The notes under the pieces were generated by a model. It saw only the letters and a list, made by a program, of their open reading frames with translations. It did no database searches and was not told the origin of the DNA. From Burkholderiales bacterium (GTDB taxonomy: Bacteria; Pseudomonadota; Gammaproteobacteria; Burkholderiales; JAEUOS01), in NCBI GenBank assembly GCA_016790695.1, contig JAEUOS010000191.1:1-54218 (forward strand): a stretch of 54,218 nt of DNA, given 5' to 3'. Made by a program: the position numbers and the translations under genes. Of this stretch, positions 22,159 through 30,868 are shown piece by piece. The number at the start of each line of letters is the position of its first letter. Position 1 is the stretch's first letter.

Positions 22159-23757
22159 ATGCGCGCCGCGCTCTCGCGTCAGGACCTGCACCCGTTCAGC
22201 GGCCTGGACGTCGCGTGGCTCGTCGAGGAGCGCGCCCACTCGCGCCGCGACCACCCGTTCATCGTCTGGGAGCCGTTCGTCGGCGCCGGCTGCACCATCA
22301 CCTACGGCGCGTTCCACCAGCGCATCCGGCGCATCGCGGGCGGCCTGGTGCGGCGCGGCGTCGCGCCCGGCGACCGCGTGCTGATCCACCTCGAGAACTG
22401 TCCCGAGGCCCTGCTCGCCTGGTACGCCTGCGCGTGGATCGGCGCGGTGGCGGTGACCACCAACGCGCGCGCCTCCGACGACGAGCTGTCCTACTACGCC
22501 GACCACTGCGGCGCGGTCGGCGGCATCACCCAGCCGAAATTCGCCGAGCGCGTCGCCGCCAGCTGCCGCGGACTCGGCTGGCTCGCGGTGACCGCGGACG
22601 ATGGCGGCGAGCCCGCCGCGCGCGCGCCCGACGCGGCGAGCCGGTTCGACGCGCTCGACGGCGAGCCGCCGCCGCGGCGCGCGCCCGACCCGCTCCACCC
22701 CTGCAGCGTCCAGTACACCTCCGGCACCACCTCGCGGCCGAAGGCGGTGCTCTGGACCCACGCGAACGCGCTGTGGGGCGCGCGCGTCAACGCGGCCCAC
22801 GAGGACCTGCGCGCCGACGACGTCCATCTGGCCTACCTGCCGCTGTTCCACACCAACGCCCAGGCCTATTCGGTGCTCGCGTGCCTCTGGGTCGGCGCCA
22901 CCTGCGTGATCCAGCCGCGGTTCTCGGCCAGCCGGTTCTGGCCGGTGTCGCTGGCGCACCGCTGCACCTGGACCTCGCTGATTCCGTTCTGCGTCAAGGC
23001 GCTCCTGCCGCTGGACGTGCCGCCTGCGCACCACTACCGCTGGTGGGGCTCGGCGGTGAGCGCGCCGCCGACCGACGCGCACTTCAACGTCCGCACCATG
23101 GGCTGGTGGGGCATGACCGAGACCATCACCCACGGCATCGTCGGCAGCCACTGCCTGCCCAACGTGCCGCTGTCGATCGGCCGCCCGGCGCCCGAATACG
23201 AGATCGCCATCGTCGAGAGCGCCGGCGCGCCGGTGCGCGAGGCGCGCCACGTCGAACCCGGCGGCAGCGGCCACCTGTTCATCCGCGGCGTGCGCGGCCT
23301 GTCGCTGTTCAAGGAGTATCTCGGCAACGAGCGCGCCACCCGCGAGGCGTTCGACGCCGACGGCTGGTTCCGCACCGGCGATCGCGTCAACCTCCTCGAC
23401 GACGGCTCGATCCAGTTCGGCGACCGCGACAAGGACATGCTCAAGGTCGGCGGCGAGAACGTCGCCGCCTCCGAGGTCGAGCGCGTGATCCTCGCCGTCG
23501 CCGGCGTCCACGAATGCGCGGTGGTGGCGAAGAAGCACGCGATGCTCGACGAGGTGCCGGTCGCGTTCGTGCTGCCGGCTGCCGATGCGCCGCCCGACCT
23601 GGCGCGCCGCGTCGCCGCCGCCTGCGCCGCGCAGCTCGCGGATTTCAAGCAGCCCGCCGAGGTGCGCCTGGTCGACAGCCTGCCGCGCTCGACGCTGGAG
23701 AAGATCGCCAAGGCGGAACTGCGGCGCCGCCTCCAGGAGGACGCCGGCGCCGGCTGA
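22159..23757 (+). CDS. AMP-dependent acyl-CoA synthetase/ligase
   Basis: A 532-residue ANL-superfamily enzyme that adenylates a carboxylate and transfers it to CoA. The phosphate-binding loop YTSGTTSRPK is at residues 186-195, the GMTET adenine motif follows the mid-domain, and the hinge GWFRTGDR and DRDKDMLKVGGENV with the catalytic C-terminal Lys in STLEKIAK are present. Substrate cannot be read from sequence; crotonobetaine/carnitine ligase-like enzymes are similar. It starts 1 bp after the thioesterase stop, so the two are coupled. The Rieske oxygenase downstream suggests an aromatic or alicyclic acid. Confidence 0.87.
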   Translation: MRAALSRQDLHPFSGLDVAWLVEERAHSRRDHPFIVWEPFVGAGCTITYGAFHQRIRRIAGGLVRRGVAPGDRVLIHLENCPEALLAWYACAWIGAVAVTTNARASDDELSYYADHCGAVGGITQPKFAERVAASCRGLGWLAVTADDGGEPAARAPDAASRFDALDGEPPPRRAPDPLHPCSVQYTSGTTSRPKAVLWTHANALWGARVNAAHEDLRADDVHLAYLPLFHTNAQAYSVLACLWVGATCVIQPRFSASRFWPVSLAHRCTWTSLIPFCVKALLPLDVPPAHHYRWWGSAVSAPPTDAHFNVRTMGWWGMTETITHGIVGSHCLPNVPLSIGRPAPEYEIAIVESAGAPVREARHVEPGGSGHLFIRGVRGLSLFKEYLGNERATREAFDADGWFRTGDRVNLLDDGSIQFGDRDKDMLKVGGENVAASEVERVILAVAGVHECAVVAKKHAMLDEVPVAFVLPAADAPPDLARRVAAACAAQLADFKQPAEVRLVDSLPRSTLEKIAKAELRRRLQEDAGAG

Positions 23758-23842
23758 GCCGGCTGCCGCCCGCGCGCCCCCGACACCTTGATCGCGTGCC
23801 GCCCGGCGCCGTGCGCGGCGCGGCCCGCCACCGGGAGAGCCC

Positions 23843-24817
23843 ATGCTGCGAACCAGACGAATCCTCCTCGGCACCGCCGGCGCGCTGGCAGGCGCGCGCG
23901 CCGCGGCCCAGGCGCCGGCGCCGTTCCCCTCGCGCCCGGTGCGCATCGTTCCCTTCGGCACCGCCGGCGGCCCGATCGACGCCCTGGCGCGCGCCTATGG
24001 CGACCGGCTCGCCCAGCGCTTCGGCCAGCCGGTGATCGTCGATCCCAAGCCGGGCGCCAGCGGCATCATCGCCGCCGACTTCGTCGCCAAGGCACCCGCG
24101 GACGGCCACACCGTCCTGTTCACCCTGCCGCTGACCCACGTGAACGTGCCGATCCTGCAGGCCAAGGTGCCGTACGACCCGCTGCGCGACTTCCAGCCGC
24201 TGTCGATGCTGGCGACCGGCGGGCCGATGCTGGTCGCGCGCGCGCAGGCGCCGTACAACTCCCTGCGCGAGTTCGTCGAGTTCGCACGCACCCGTCCGGT
24301 GCAGAACTACGGCACCTGGGGCAACGGCTCGACCGCGCACCTGTTCTGCGAACTCCTGCGGCGCCAGACCGGCGCCAACCTGGTCCATGTCGCCTACAAG
24401 TCCGAGGCGGCGGCGCACACCGACCTGTTCGGCGAGTCGCTGGACTTCGCCTGGGCCAATCCGTCGACCGCGCGCAACCAGACCCAGGCCGGCAAGATGA
24501 AGGCGCTCGCGATCGCCGGCACGCGCCGCGTGGCGGCGCTGCCGCAGGTGCCGACCTTCGACGAACAGGGCTTCGCCGGGTTCGACATCGACAGCTGGAT
24601 CGGCGTCTATGCGCCGGCGCGCACGCCGCCGGGGGTCGTCGAGGCCTGGGTCGCGGCGCTGCGCGAGACCACGCGCCTGCCCGAGATCGCCGCGCGCCTG
24701 GTGGCGTTCGGCTTCGAGCCGCTCGGCAACACGCCGGCGGAGTTCCTGGAGCGCTACCGCGCCGACTACCCGCGCATCGCCGAGCTGATCAAGGCCGCCG
24801 GCGTGACCGCGGAGTGA
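23843..24817 (+). CDS. Bug/TctC-family periplasmic substrate-binding protein
   Basis: A 324-residue receptor. The N-terminus has an Arg-rich signal (RTRRILLGTAGALAG...AAAQA) that may be Tat type, followed by the family core PSRPVRIVPFGTAGGPID, where the loop binds a carboxylate, and KAPADGHTV. Bug proteins capture carboxylates for tripartite tricarboxylate transporters. The TctA/TctB membrane subunits are not encoded in the window, so it must share a transporter elsewhere or act as a sensor. It ends 19 bp before the Rieske gene. Confidence 0.9.
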   Translation: MLRTRRILLGTAGALAGARAAAQAPAPFPSRPVRIVPFGTAGGPIDALARAYGDRLAQRFGQPVIVDPKPGASGIIAADFVAKAPADGHTVLFTLPLTHVNVPILQAKVPYDPLRDFQPLSMLATGGPMLVARAQAPYNSLREFVEFARTRPVQNYGTWGNGSTAHLFCELLRRQTGANLVHVAYKSEAAAHTDLFGESLDFAWANPSTARNQTQAGKMKALAIAGTRRVAALPQVPTFDEQGFAGFDIDSWIGVYAPARTPPGVVEAWVAALRETTRLPEIAARLVAFGFEPLGNTPAEFLERYRADYPRIAELIKAAGVTAE

Positions 24818-24836
24818 GGCGCGAGGAGAACCGCCG

Positions 24837-26048
24837 ATGACCGCCAGAGACGCCCGGCCCGCCGCGGCGAGCGCGCCGCCGCACGACACCGGCACCGCCT
24901 ACGGCCGGCCCCGCCCGACCTACCGCCGGGAGCTCACCGAGGTCGGCGCCGGGACGCCGATGGGCGAGCTGCTGCGCCGCTACTGGCACCCGATCGGGCT
25001 GACCGCCGATGCCGGCGCGACGCCGCGCATGGTGCGCGTGCTCGGCGAGGACCTGGTGCTGTTCCGCGACGGCGCCGGCCGCGCCGGGCTGGTGTACCCG
25101 CACTGCGCGCACCGCGGCACCTCGCTCTACTACGGCCGCACCGAGGCCGGCGGCATCCGCTGCTGCTACCACGGCTGGCTGTTCGACGTCGAGGGCCATT
25201 GCCTGGACCAGCCGTGCGAGCCCGACGGCGGACGCGCGCGCGACCGCGTGCGCCAGCCGTGGTACCCGGTGGCCGAGCGCTACGGCCTGGTCTGGGCCTA
25301 CATGGGCCCGCCGGAGCGCAAGCCGGTGCTGCCGCGCTACGAGTGCCTCGAGACGCTCGAGGACGGCGAGTTCCTCGAAGCCGACGACAGCAGCATCGGC
25401 AGCGGCGGGCCCCAGGTGGTGCCGTGCAACTGGCTGCAGCACTACGAGAACCTGGTCGACCCGTTCCACGTCGTGATCCTGCATTCGTCGTTCTCCGGCA
25501 CGCAGTTCGTGCCGCAGATGGCGCTGATGCCGGACGTCCGCTGGGACACCACCGACCTGACGGTGCGCACCGTCTCGCTGCGCACGCTGCCCGACGGCAA
25601 GACGCTGCGCCGCATCAGCGAGGCCGCGCTGCCGACGCTGCGCGTGATCCCCAGCCCGCGCGTCGGGCGCTACGGCATGGTCGAATCGATCGGCTGGATC
25701 CTGCCGATCGACGACCACAGCTTCCGCATCTACGTGGTCGGGCGCGTGCGCGCGCCGGGCGAGCTGCGGGGCATGCGCTCGCGCCTGAACGGCAAGCTGT
25801 GGGAAGAACTCAGCGACGCCGAGCATCGCGACTACCCGGGCGACTACGAGGCGCAGGTGAGCCAGGGCAAGGTGGCCTGGCACTCGGAGGAATTCCTCGC
25901 CAGCAGCGACGTCGGGATCGTCAAGCTGCGCCGCCTGCTCGAGAAGCAGCTCGCGATCCTCCGCGACGGCGGCGATCCGGCCGGCGTGAGCTTCGACCCG
26001 GACGCCGCGCCCGTGCGCTTCGCGGCCGGCAACTTCCTGGTCGACTGA
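24837..26048 (+). CDS. Rieske non-heme iron oxygenase, alpha subunit
   Basis: A 403-residue oxygenase resembling phthalate 4,5-dioxygenase-type alpha subunits. The Rieske [2Fe-2S] ligands are Cys90, His92, Cys109 and His112. The mononuclear iron motif is DPFHVVILH (D-x2-H-x4-H) after the NWLQHYEN bridge segment. Such enzymes insert oxygen into aromatic rings or demethylate aryl ethers. No ferredoxin reductase gene is adjacent, so electrons must come from a partner encoded elsewhere. It is preceded by GGAG and sits in the operon with ligase and receptor genes. Confidence 0.9.
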   Translation: MTARDARPAAASAPPHDTGTAYGRPRPTYRRELTEVGAGTPMGELLRRYWHPIGLTADAGATPRMVRVLGEDLVLFRDGAGRAGLVYPHCAHRGTSLYYGRTEAGGIRCCYHGWLFDVEGHCLDQPCEPDGGRARDRVRQPWYPVAERYGLVWAYMGPPERKPVLPRYECLETLEDGEFLEADDSSIGSGGPQVVPCNWLQHYENLVDPFHVVILHSSFSGTQFVPQMALMPDVRWDTTDLTVRTVSLRTLPDGKTLRRISEAALPTLRVIPSPRVGRYGMVESIGWILPIDDHSFRIYVVGRVRAPGELRGMRSRLNGKLWEELSDAEHRDYPGDYEAQVSQGKVAWHSEEFLASSDVGIVKLRRLLEKQLAILRDGGDPAGVSFDPDAAPVRFAAGNFLVD

Positions 26049-26132
26049 CCGAGACGCGCCGGCGCGGTCGGCCGCGCGCGCCGCCGTGCCGCGCACGCCG
26101 CGGCGGCCGCCGCGCGCGCGACATCGGCGAGA

Positions 26133-27521
26133 ATGGCGGCTTCGCTCCGCCCTGCCCCGTCCCGCTTGCCGCCCTCTCCGCCCGGCGCCAATCCGCTGCT
26201 GTCGGCGCCGATCCTGCCGACGCTGCTGCGCTTCGCCGCGCCCAATCTCGGCGCGATGCTCGCGGCCGCCGCCGCCGCGGTCGCCGAAACCGCCTATGTC
26301 GGGCAGCTCGGCACGCCGGCGCTCGCGGGCATGGCGCTCGCGTTCCCGATGGTCATGCTGCAGCAGATGATGTCGGCCGGCGCGATGGGCGGCGGCGTCT
26401 CGTCCGCGGTCAGCCGCGCGCTCGGCGCCGGCGACACCGCGCGCGCCGCCGCGCTGGCCGCGCATGCGATGTGGATCGGCATCGGCGCCGGCCTCGCCCT
26501 GACCGCGCTGTTCCTGCTCGGCGGCCGCCTGCTCTACACCCTGCTCGGCGGGCGCGGCGCGGCGCTCGAGGCGGCGCTCGCGTATTCGAACGTCGCCTTC
26601 TGCGGGTCGGTCGGGATCTGGCTCACCAACACCTTCGCCGCGGTGATCCGCGGCGGCGGCAACATGAAGGTGCCGTCGGCGACGGTGTTCGCCGTCGCCG
26701 CGACGCAGGTCCTGGTCGGCGGCGCGCTCGGCCTCGGCTGGGGGCCGCTGCCGGCCCTGGGCATGCCCGGCATCGCCGCCGGCCAGGTCGTCGCCTACAC
26801 GCTGGGCGCGCTGGTGCTGTTTCTCCACCTGCGGTCCGGGCGCGCGCGCGTGCGCCTGCAGCCGGCGCGCGTGCGCCTGGCCGCCGCGCAGTTCCGCGAC
26901 ATCCTGCGGGTCGGCGCGGTCGCGCTGGTCTCGCCGCTGCAGACGGTGCTCACCATCCTGATCCTCACCCGGCTGATCGCGCACTTCGGCGTCGAGGCGC
27001 TGGCCGGCTACGGCATCGGCACCCGGCTGGAGTTCCTGCTGGTGCCGCTGGCGTTCTCCTTCGGCGTGGCCTCGGTGCCGCTGGTCGGCATGGCGGTCGG
27101 CGCCGGCATGGCCGCGCGCGCGCGCCGCGTCGCCTGGACCGCCGGCGCGCTCGCCGGCACCGCGCTCACCGTGCTCGGGGTGACGCTGGCGCTCGTCCCC
27201 GCGCTCTGGGGGCGCAACTTCAGCGACGACCCGGCCGTCCTCGCCGCGGCCGCGAGCTACTTCCGCTGGGCCGGCCCGTGCTACGGCCTGCTGGGCATGG
27301 GCCTGTCGCTGTACTTTTCGTCGCTGGGCGCCGGCCATGCGGTCGGGCCGGTGCTGGCCGGCACCGTGCGCCTGCTGGTGGTCGCGGGCGGGGCCTGGGC
27401 GCTCGCGGCGCTCGCGGCGCCGGCCTGGACCGTCTACGCGCTGATCGGCGCCGGCATGGCGGTGCTCGGCCTCGGCACCGCGCTGGCGGTCCACCGCACC
27501 GACTGGTCGGCCCGCCGCTGA
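26133..27521 (+). CDS. MATE-family multidrug/metabolite exporter
   Basis: A 462-residue membrane protein with about 12 hydrophobic segments in two homologous halves. The N-terminal PNLGAM and ETAYVGQLGTPALAGMALAFP pattern identifies MATE exporters, which use Na+ or H+ gradients to expel cations or metabolites. It lies 84 bp after the Rieske gene in the same direction, so it may remove toxic intermediates, though it could be a separate unit. The first residues to about 22 are Pro/Ala-rich and the true start may be internal. Confidence 0.87.
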   Translation: MAASLRPAPSRLPPSPPGANPLLSAPILPTLLRFAAPNLGAMLAAAAAAVAETAYVGQLGTPALAGMALAFPMVMLQQMMSAGAMGGGVSSAVSRALGAGDTARAAALAAHAMWIGIGAGLALTALFLLGGRLLYTLLGGRGAALEAALAYSNVAFCGSVGIWLTNTFAAVIRGGGNMKVPSATVFAVAATQVLVGGALGLGWGPLPALGMPGIAAGQVVAYTLGALVLFLHLRSGRARVRLQPARVRLAAAQFRDILRVGAVALVSPLQTVLTILILTRLIAHFGVEALAGYGIGTRLEFLLVPLAFSFGVASVPLVGMAVGAGMAARARRVAWTAGALAGTALTVLGVTLALVPALWGRNFSDDPAVLAAAASYFRWAGPCYGLLGMGLSLYFSSLGAGHAVGPVLAGTVRLLVVAGGAWALAALAAPAWTVYALIGAGMAVLGLGTALAVHRTDWSARR

Positions 27522-27537
27522 CGCGGGCCTCCGGGCC

Positions 27538-28650
27538 CTAGGCGAGGCGCCGGTAGCGCCGGATGCCGTCGGCGCCGAGCTCGCGCCGCACCTCGCCGCG
27601 CGCGACGAGGTAATTGAGGTGCGCGAGGCTCTCGCCGGTGGCCAGGCCCAGCAGCATGTCGTTGTCGTCGATCGGCCGCGCGAACAGCGCGCCGAACACG
27701 TCGATCGCGCGGCGCGGCTCGGCGAGCGCGCCGCGCAGGCGTTCGAGCCCGATCCGGTGCCCCTCGGCGAGCCGTTCCAGGCGCGCCTGCACCCCGCGGA
27801 ACGGCGGGCCGTGCGCCGGCAGCACGAGGAGGTCCTCGGGCAGCATCGCGCGCAGGCGCTCGATCGAGGCGAGCCACTCGCCGAGCGGGTCGGCCTCGGG
27901 CTCGGTCGGAAACACCGACACGTTCGACGAGATGTGCGGCAGGATCTGGTCGCCGGAGATCATCAGGTTGAGCCGGCGGCACAGCAGGCACGCGTGCTCG
28001 GGCGAGTGGCCGCGGCCGACCACGACCTCCCAGTCGTGCTCGCCGATGCGGATCACCTCGCCGTCGGTCAGGCGCCGGTAGCTGTCGGGCAGCGTGTGCA
28101 GGTGCCGGCCGAAGCCGCCGAAGCGGGCGCGGTAGATGTCGATCGCCTCCTCCGGCCAGCCGGTCTCGCGATAGAAGCGGATCGCCTCCTCCGGCGCCTC
28201 GCGGCCGGTGTCGCCGACCAGGGTGCGGCAGGTCAGGTACTCCAGGCGCGTCATCCACAGCCGGCACTGGAACTTGCGCGCGAGCCAGCCGGCCATGCCG
28301 ACGTGGTCCGGATGCATGTGGGTGACGAAGATGCGGGTCAGGCGCGCCCCCTGCGGCGTCGCCGCCAGCGGGCCGCCGGGCGCGATCAGCGCGCGCCAGG
28401 CCGCCAGCGCCTCGGGGGTCTGGGTGCCGGTGTCGACGATCGCCCAGCCCGGCCCGTGCGCGTCGCGATCGGCGATCGCCCAGGTGTTGATGTGGTCGAG
28501 GGTGAACGGCAGCGGCATGCGCAGCCACAGCACGCCGGGCGCGATCTCGCGCACCTCGCCGGCCGCGGGCGCGTCGCCGCACGGATAGGTGAGGCCGCGC
28601 GCCTCGTCGGCGCGGCCGTCCGCCGTCGTCGTTGTCGTTTGCTTTGCCAT
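27538..28650 (-). CDS. metallo-beta-lactamase-fold hydrolase
   Basis: A 370-residue protein with the zinc-binding motif THMHPDHVG, further His in GRGHSPEHA, and Asp in ISGDQILPHIS. The layout, with a C-terminal helical domain, resembles glyoxalase II/LACTB2-like hydrolases. Family members hydrolyse thioesters, lactones or other esters. Here the N-terminal tail (about 1-30) is extra and polar. It converges with the MATE gene and diverges from the Nudix gene. Substrate unknown. Confidence 0.85.
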   Translation of the reverse strand: MAKQTTTTTADGRADEARGLTYPCGDAPAAGEVREIAPGVLWLRMPLPFTLDHINTWAIADRDAHGPGWAIVDTGTQTPEALAAWRALIAPGGPLAATPQGARLTRIFVTHMHPDHVGMAGWLARKFQCRLWMTRLEYLTCRTLVGDTGREAPEEAIRFYRETGWPEEAIDIYRARFGGFGRHLHTLPDSYRRLTDGEVIRIGEHDWEVVVGRGHSPEHACLLCRRLNLMISGDQILPHISSNVSVFPTEPEADPLGEWLASIERLRAMLPEDLLVLPAHGPPFRGVQARLERLAEGHRIGLERLRGALAEPRRAIDVFGALFARPIDDNDMLLGLATGESLAHLNYLVARGEVRRELGADGIRRYRRLA

Positions 28651-28759
28651 GCCGCAATTCTGCCTCAGTCGGCCGCCCGCAGGCTCGGATTTCCGTGTGC
28701 GGATGGCGCGGCCGGCCGCGCGGCGCCCGGCCCCGCGTGCATTCGCGCCGCAGAGGCCC

Positions 28760-28765
28760 TACACT
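28760..28765 (+). promoter_or_regulatory. candidate -10 box giving a near-leaderless Nudix transcript
   Basis: TACACT ends 8 nt before the GTG of the Nudix gene. If used, transcription would start at or next to the first codon. There is no clear -35. Confidence 0.3.
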
Positions 28766-28773
28766 GCCGTTCC

Positions 28774-29421
28774 GTGACCGCCACGCCGTACGCCACCCCA
28801 CGCTTCGATGCCGCGCTGCGCGAGACGGTCAGCCGCAACCTCGCGCGCCACGCGGCGATCGTCGCCGCGCGGCCGGCCGGCGCCCTCAAGCGCGCCGCGG
28901 TCTGCCTGATCGTCACCGACGACGGGGCCGGCAACGCGTCGCTGGTGCTGACCCGCCGCGCCAGCCACCTCAACGCGCATGCGGGCCAGTTCGCGTTCCC
29001 CGGCGGACGCGTCGACGCCGGCGAGACCGTGCTCGACGCCGCGCGCCGCGAGGCCGACGAGGAGATCGGCCTGGCCCTCGACGCCGCGGCCATCCTCGGC
29101 CACCTCGACGACTACGAGACCCGCTCCGGCTACCTGATCACGCCGCTCGTGGCCTGGGTCGCGGCCGGCGCGCCGATGCGCGCCAATCCGGACGAGGTGG
29201 CGGCGATCTACCGCGTGCCGCTCGGCGAGCTCGCGCTGCCCGGCAGCCCGGAATTCGTCTCGATCCCGGAGAGCGATCGCCCGGTGATCCGCTACCCGCT
29301 GCTGGGCACGCGCATCCACGCGCCGACCGCGGCGATGCTCTACCAGTTCATGGAGGTCGCGGTGTTCGGGCGCGACACGCGCGTGGCCCACCTCGAGGCC
29401 CCGGTCTGGGCCTGGCGCTGA
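28774..29421 (+). CDS. Nudix hydrolase, CoA pyrophosphatase-like
   Basis: A 215-residue protein. The Nudix box GGRVDAGETVLDAARREADEE is nearly canonical and is preceded by HAGQFAFPGG, the extended motif of CoA diphosphatases (NudL/YeaB group), which cleave CoA or acyl-CoA to phosphopantetheine and 3',5'-ADP. I use the GTG at 28774 because the family N-terminus (FDAALRETV) begins just after it; upstream sequence in frame is not protein-like. No Shine-Dalgarno is present. In a region rich in CoA enzymes it could limit CoA pools, but a housekeeping role is as likely. Confidence 0.85.
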   Translation: MTATPYATPRFDAALRETVSRNLARHAAIVAARPAGALKRAAVCLIVTDDGAGNASLVLTRRASHLNAHAGQFAFPGGRVDAGETVLDAARREADEEIGLALDAAAILGHLDDYETRSGYLITPLVAWVAAGAPMRANPDEVAAIYRVPLGELALPGSPEFVSIPESDRPVIRYPLLGTRIHAPTAAMLYQFMEVAVFGRDTRVAHLEAPVWAWR

Positions 29422-29470
29422 GCCGCGAGGGCGCGCGCCGCGCCGGCGGCGCCCGCGGCGGCCCCTGCCG

Positions 29471-29869
29471 CTACTTCAGTTCCTGCCCGGCCGCCGCGCC
29501 CGCGAGGAACCGGTTCGGCTTCAGGAAGAACGTCAGCACCAGCGCGCCGTTCGGCGAGCGCGCGACGTGGCGGTTGCCGCGCGGCCGCCAGACATAGTTG
29601 CCGGCACGCACCTCGCCCTCGTCGTCGACGAGGCTTCCTTCGAGGAGGAACGACTGCTCGATCTCGACGTGCTCGTGCAGGTCGAGCGCGGTGCCGGGCG
29701 CCCAGCGGAACAGCGCGGTGAGGAGCCCGGTGTCGGGATCCTCCATCAGCACCTTCATGTCGATGCCCGGGGTCGGGGTCGGCTTCCAGGGCAGCGCCGC
29801 GACGTCGACATAGCGCGAGTCGAGCGCTTGCAGCGCCTCGTGGGCCGGCATGAACGGGGTGCGTGGCAT
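29471..29869 (-). CDS. cupin-domain protein
   Basis: A 132-residue single cupin. Motif 1 is HEHVEIEQSFLLEGSL (two His and a Glu as metal ligands) and motif 2 is RPRGNRHVARSPNG. It resembles anti-sigma-factor ChrR-like and acetylacetone/2,4'-dihydroxyacetophenone dioxygenase-like cupins. The ATG at 29869 has GGAG upstream. Metal-dependent isomerase or dioxygenase activity is plausible; no substrate can be named. It lies 86 bp after the TIM-barrel gene on the same strand. Confidence 0.78.
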   Translation of the reverse strand: MPRTPFMPAHEALQALDSRYVDVAALPWKPTPTPGIDMKVLMEDPDTGLLTALFRWAPGTALDLHEHVEIEQSFLLEGSLVDDEGEVRAGNYVWRPRGNRHVARSPNGALVLTFFLKPNRFLAGAAAGQELK

Positions 29870-29955
29870 GGGGACTCCGGGGAACGACGCGACGCGCGCG
29901 GTGGCCCGCAGTCTACGCCGGATCGGCGCGGCCGCCCGCGCCCGCCACGCCCGCC

Positions 29956-30774
29956 TCAGGCCGCCGGCAGCCCGGCGAGCACCGCGCGCGTCGCCGCCAC
30001 CGCGCGGCGCAGCCATTCGTCCCAGCCCAGCACCGGCGCGCGCGACTCCGACGGCGTCTCGATGCAGACCGGCAGGTGCGCCGGCAGCCGGCCGAGGAGG
30101 CCGGCGAGGTCGATGCCCCCTTCGCCGGGCAGCAGGCGCTCGCAGCGGGCGGCGTGGATCAGTCCGTCGCGCGTGGCCGGCGCCTCGGCCGGCCCGTCGC
30201 AGATCTGCATGTAGTGGAAGCGCTCGCGCGGCACCGCGTCGAGCGCGGCCAGCGTCGCGCCGCAGCGCGCGAAATGCAGCGCGTCGACCAGGATGCCGCC
30301 ATTGGGCTGGGCCGCGGCGGCGACGATGCGCGCGGCCGCAGCCAGGTCGCGCACCTCGGTCCACGGCATGAACTCGAGGTCGGCGGTCATCCGCAGCGGG
30401 GCCAGCGCCTCGCAGACCCGGGCGAAGGCCGCCGCGGTGCGCGCCTCGTCGGGATCGTCGCCCGCGACCAGCACGTGGCGCGCGCCGAGCGCGGCCGCGG
30501 CATCGAAGAAGCCGCGATGGGCGCCGACATCGAACGCGGGTCCGATGCGCACCATCTCGATGTCGAACACCTGCATCCCGGTGGCGGCGAGCGCCGCGCG
30601 CGTCTCGCGCATCTGCGCGGCATCGTCCATCAGCGGATACGCGATGCCGCCGGGCGCGGCGGGCCGCAGGCGCAGGCCGCAGCCGGCGACGCCTGCGCGC
30701 GCGGCGGCCTCCACCAGCCGCGGCGGCGGCAGGGACAGCGCGGTCAGCGCGCCGATGAACAGGGTGCGACTCAT
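29956..30774 (-). CDS. xylose-isomerase-like TIM-barrel sugar-phosphate isomerase/epimerase
   Basis: A 272-residue TIM-barrel of the AP-endonuclease-2/xylose-isomerase-like group. Metal-site residues appear in DIEMVRIGP, ADLEFMPWTEV, LVDALHFARCG, MQICDGPA and CIETPSES. Such enzymes isomerise or epimerise sugars, inosose or hydroxypyruvate, or dehydrate shikimate precursors. I use the ATG at 30774; the longer open frame to 30981 overlaps the divergent isocitrate-lyase-family gene. No Shine-Dalgarno is visible. The cupin gene follows on the same strand. Confidence 0.8.
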   Translation of the reverse strand: MSRTLFIGALTALSLPPPRLVEAAARAGVAGCGLRLRPAAPGGIAYPLMDDAAQMRETRAALAATGMQVFDIEMVRIGPAFDVGAHRGFFDAAAALGARHVLVAGDDPDEARTAAAFARVCEALAPLRMTADLEFMPWTEVRDLAAAARIVAAAAQPNGGILVDALHFARCGATLAALDAVPRERFHYMQICDGPAEAPATRDGLIHAARCERLLPGEGGIDLAGLLGRLPAHLPVCIETPSESRAPVLGWDEWLRRAVAATRAVLAGLPAA

Positions 30775-30816
30775 GCTAAGGTCCGCAACGGGCGATGCCG
30801 GCCTGGCAACGCACGC

Positions 30817-30822
30817 TAGGAT
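30817..30822 (+). promoter_or_regulatory. candidate -10 box for the isocitrate-lyase-family gene
   Basis: TAGGAT lies 46 nt before the start, followed by a C-rich leader without a Shine-Dalgarno sequence, matching several other plus-strand genes here. No -35 is seen. Confidence 0.25.
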
Positions 30823-30868
30823 ACCCGCGATCCCGACCCGCCACGCGCCACCTCCCCTTCCCGCCACG

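Noticed and set aside
24789..27494. A 901-codon minus-strand open frame
   Set aside because: Antisense to the Rieske and MATE genes; low-complexity Arg/Ala/His composition typical of GC-rich shadows.
22215..27541. Long plus-strand frames at 22215-24035 and 25199-27541
   Set aside because: They overlap the ligase, receptor, Rieske and MATE genes in another frame and have no recognisable domains.
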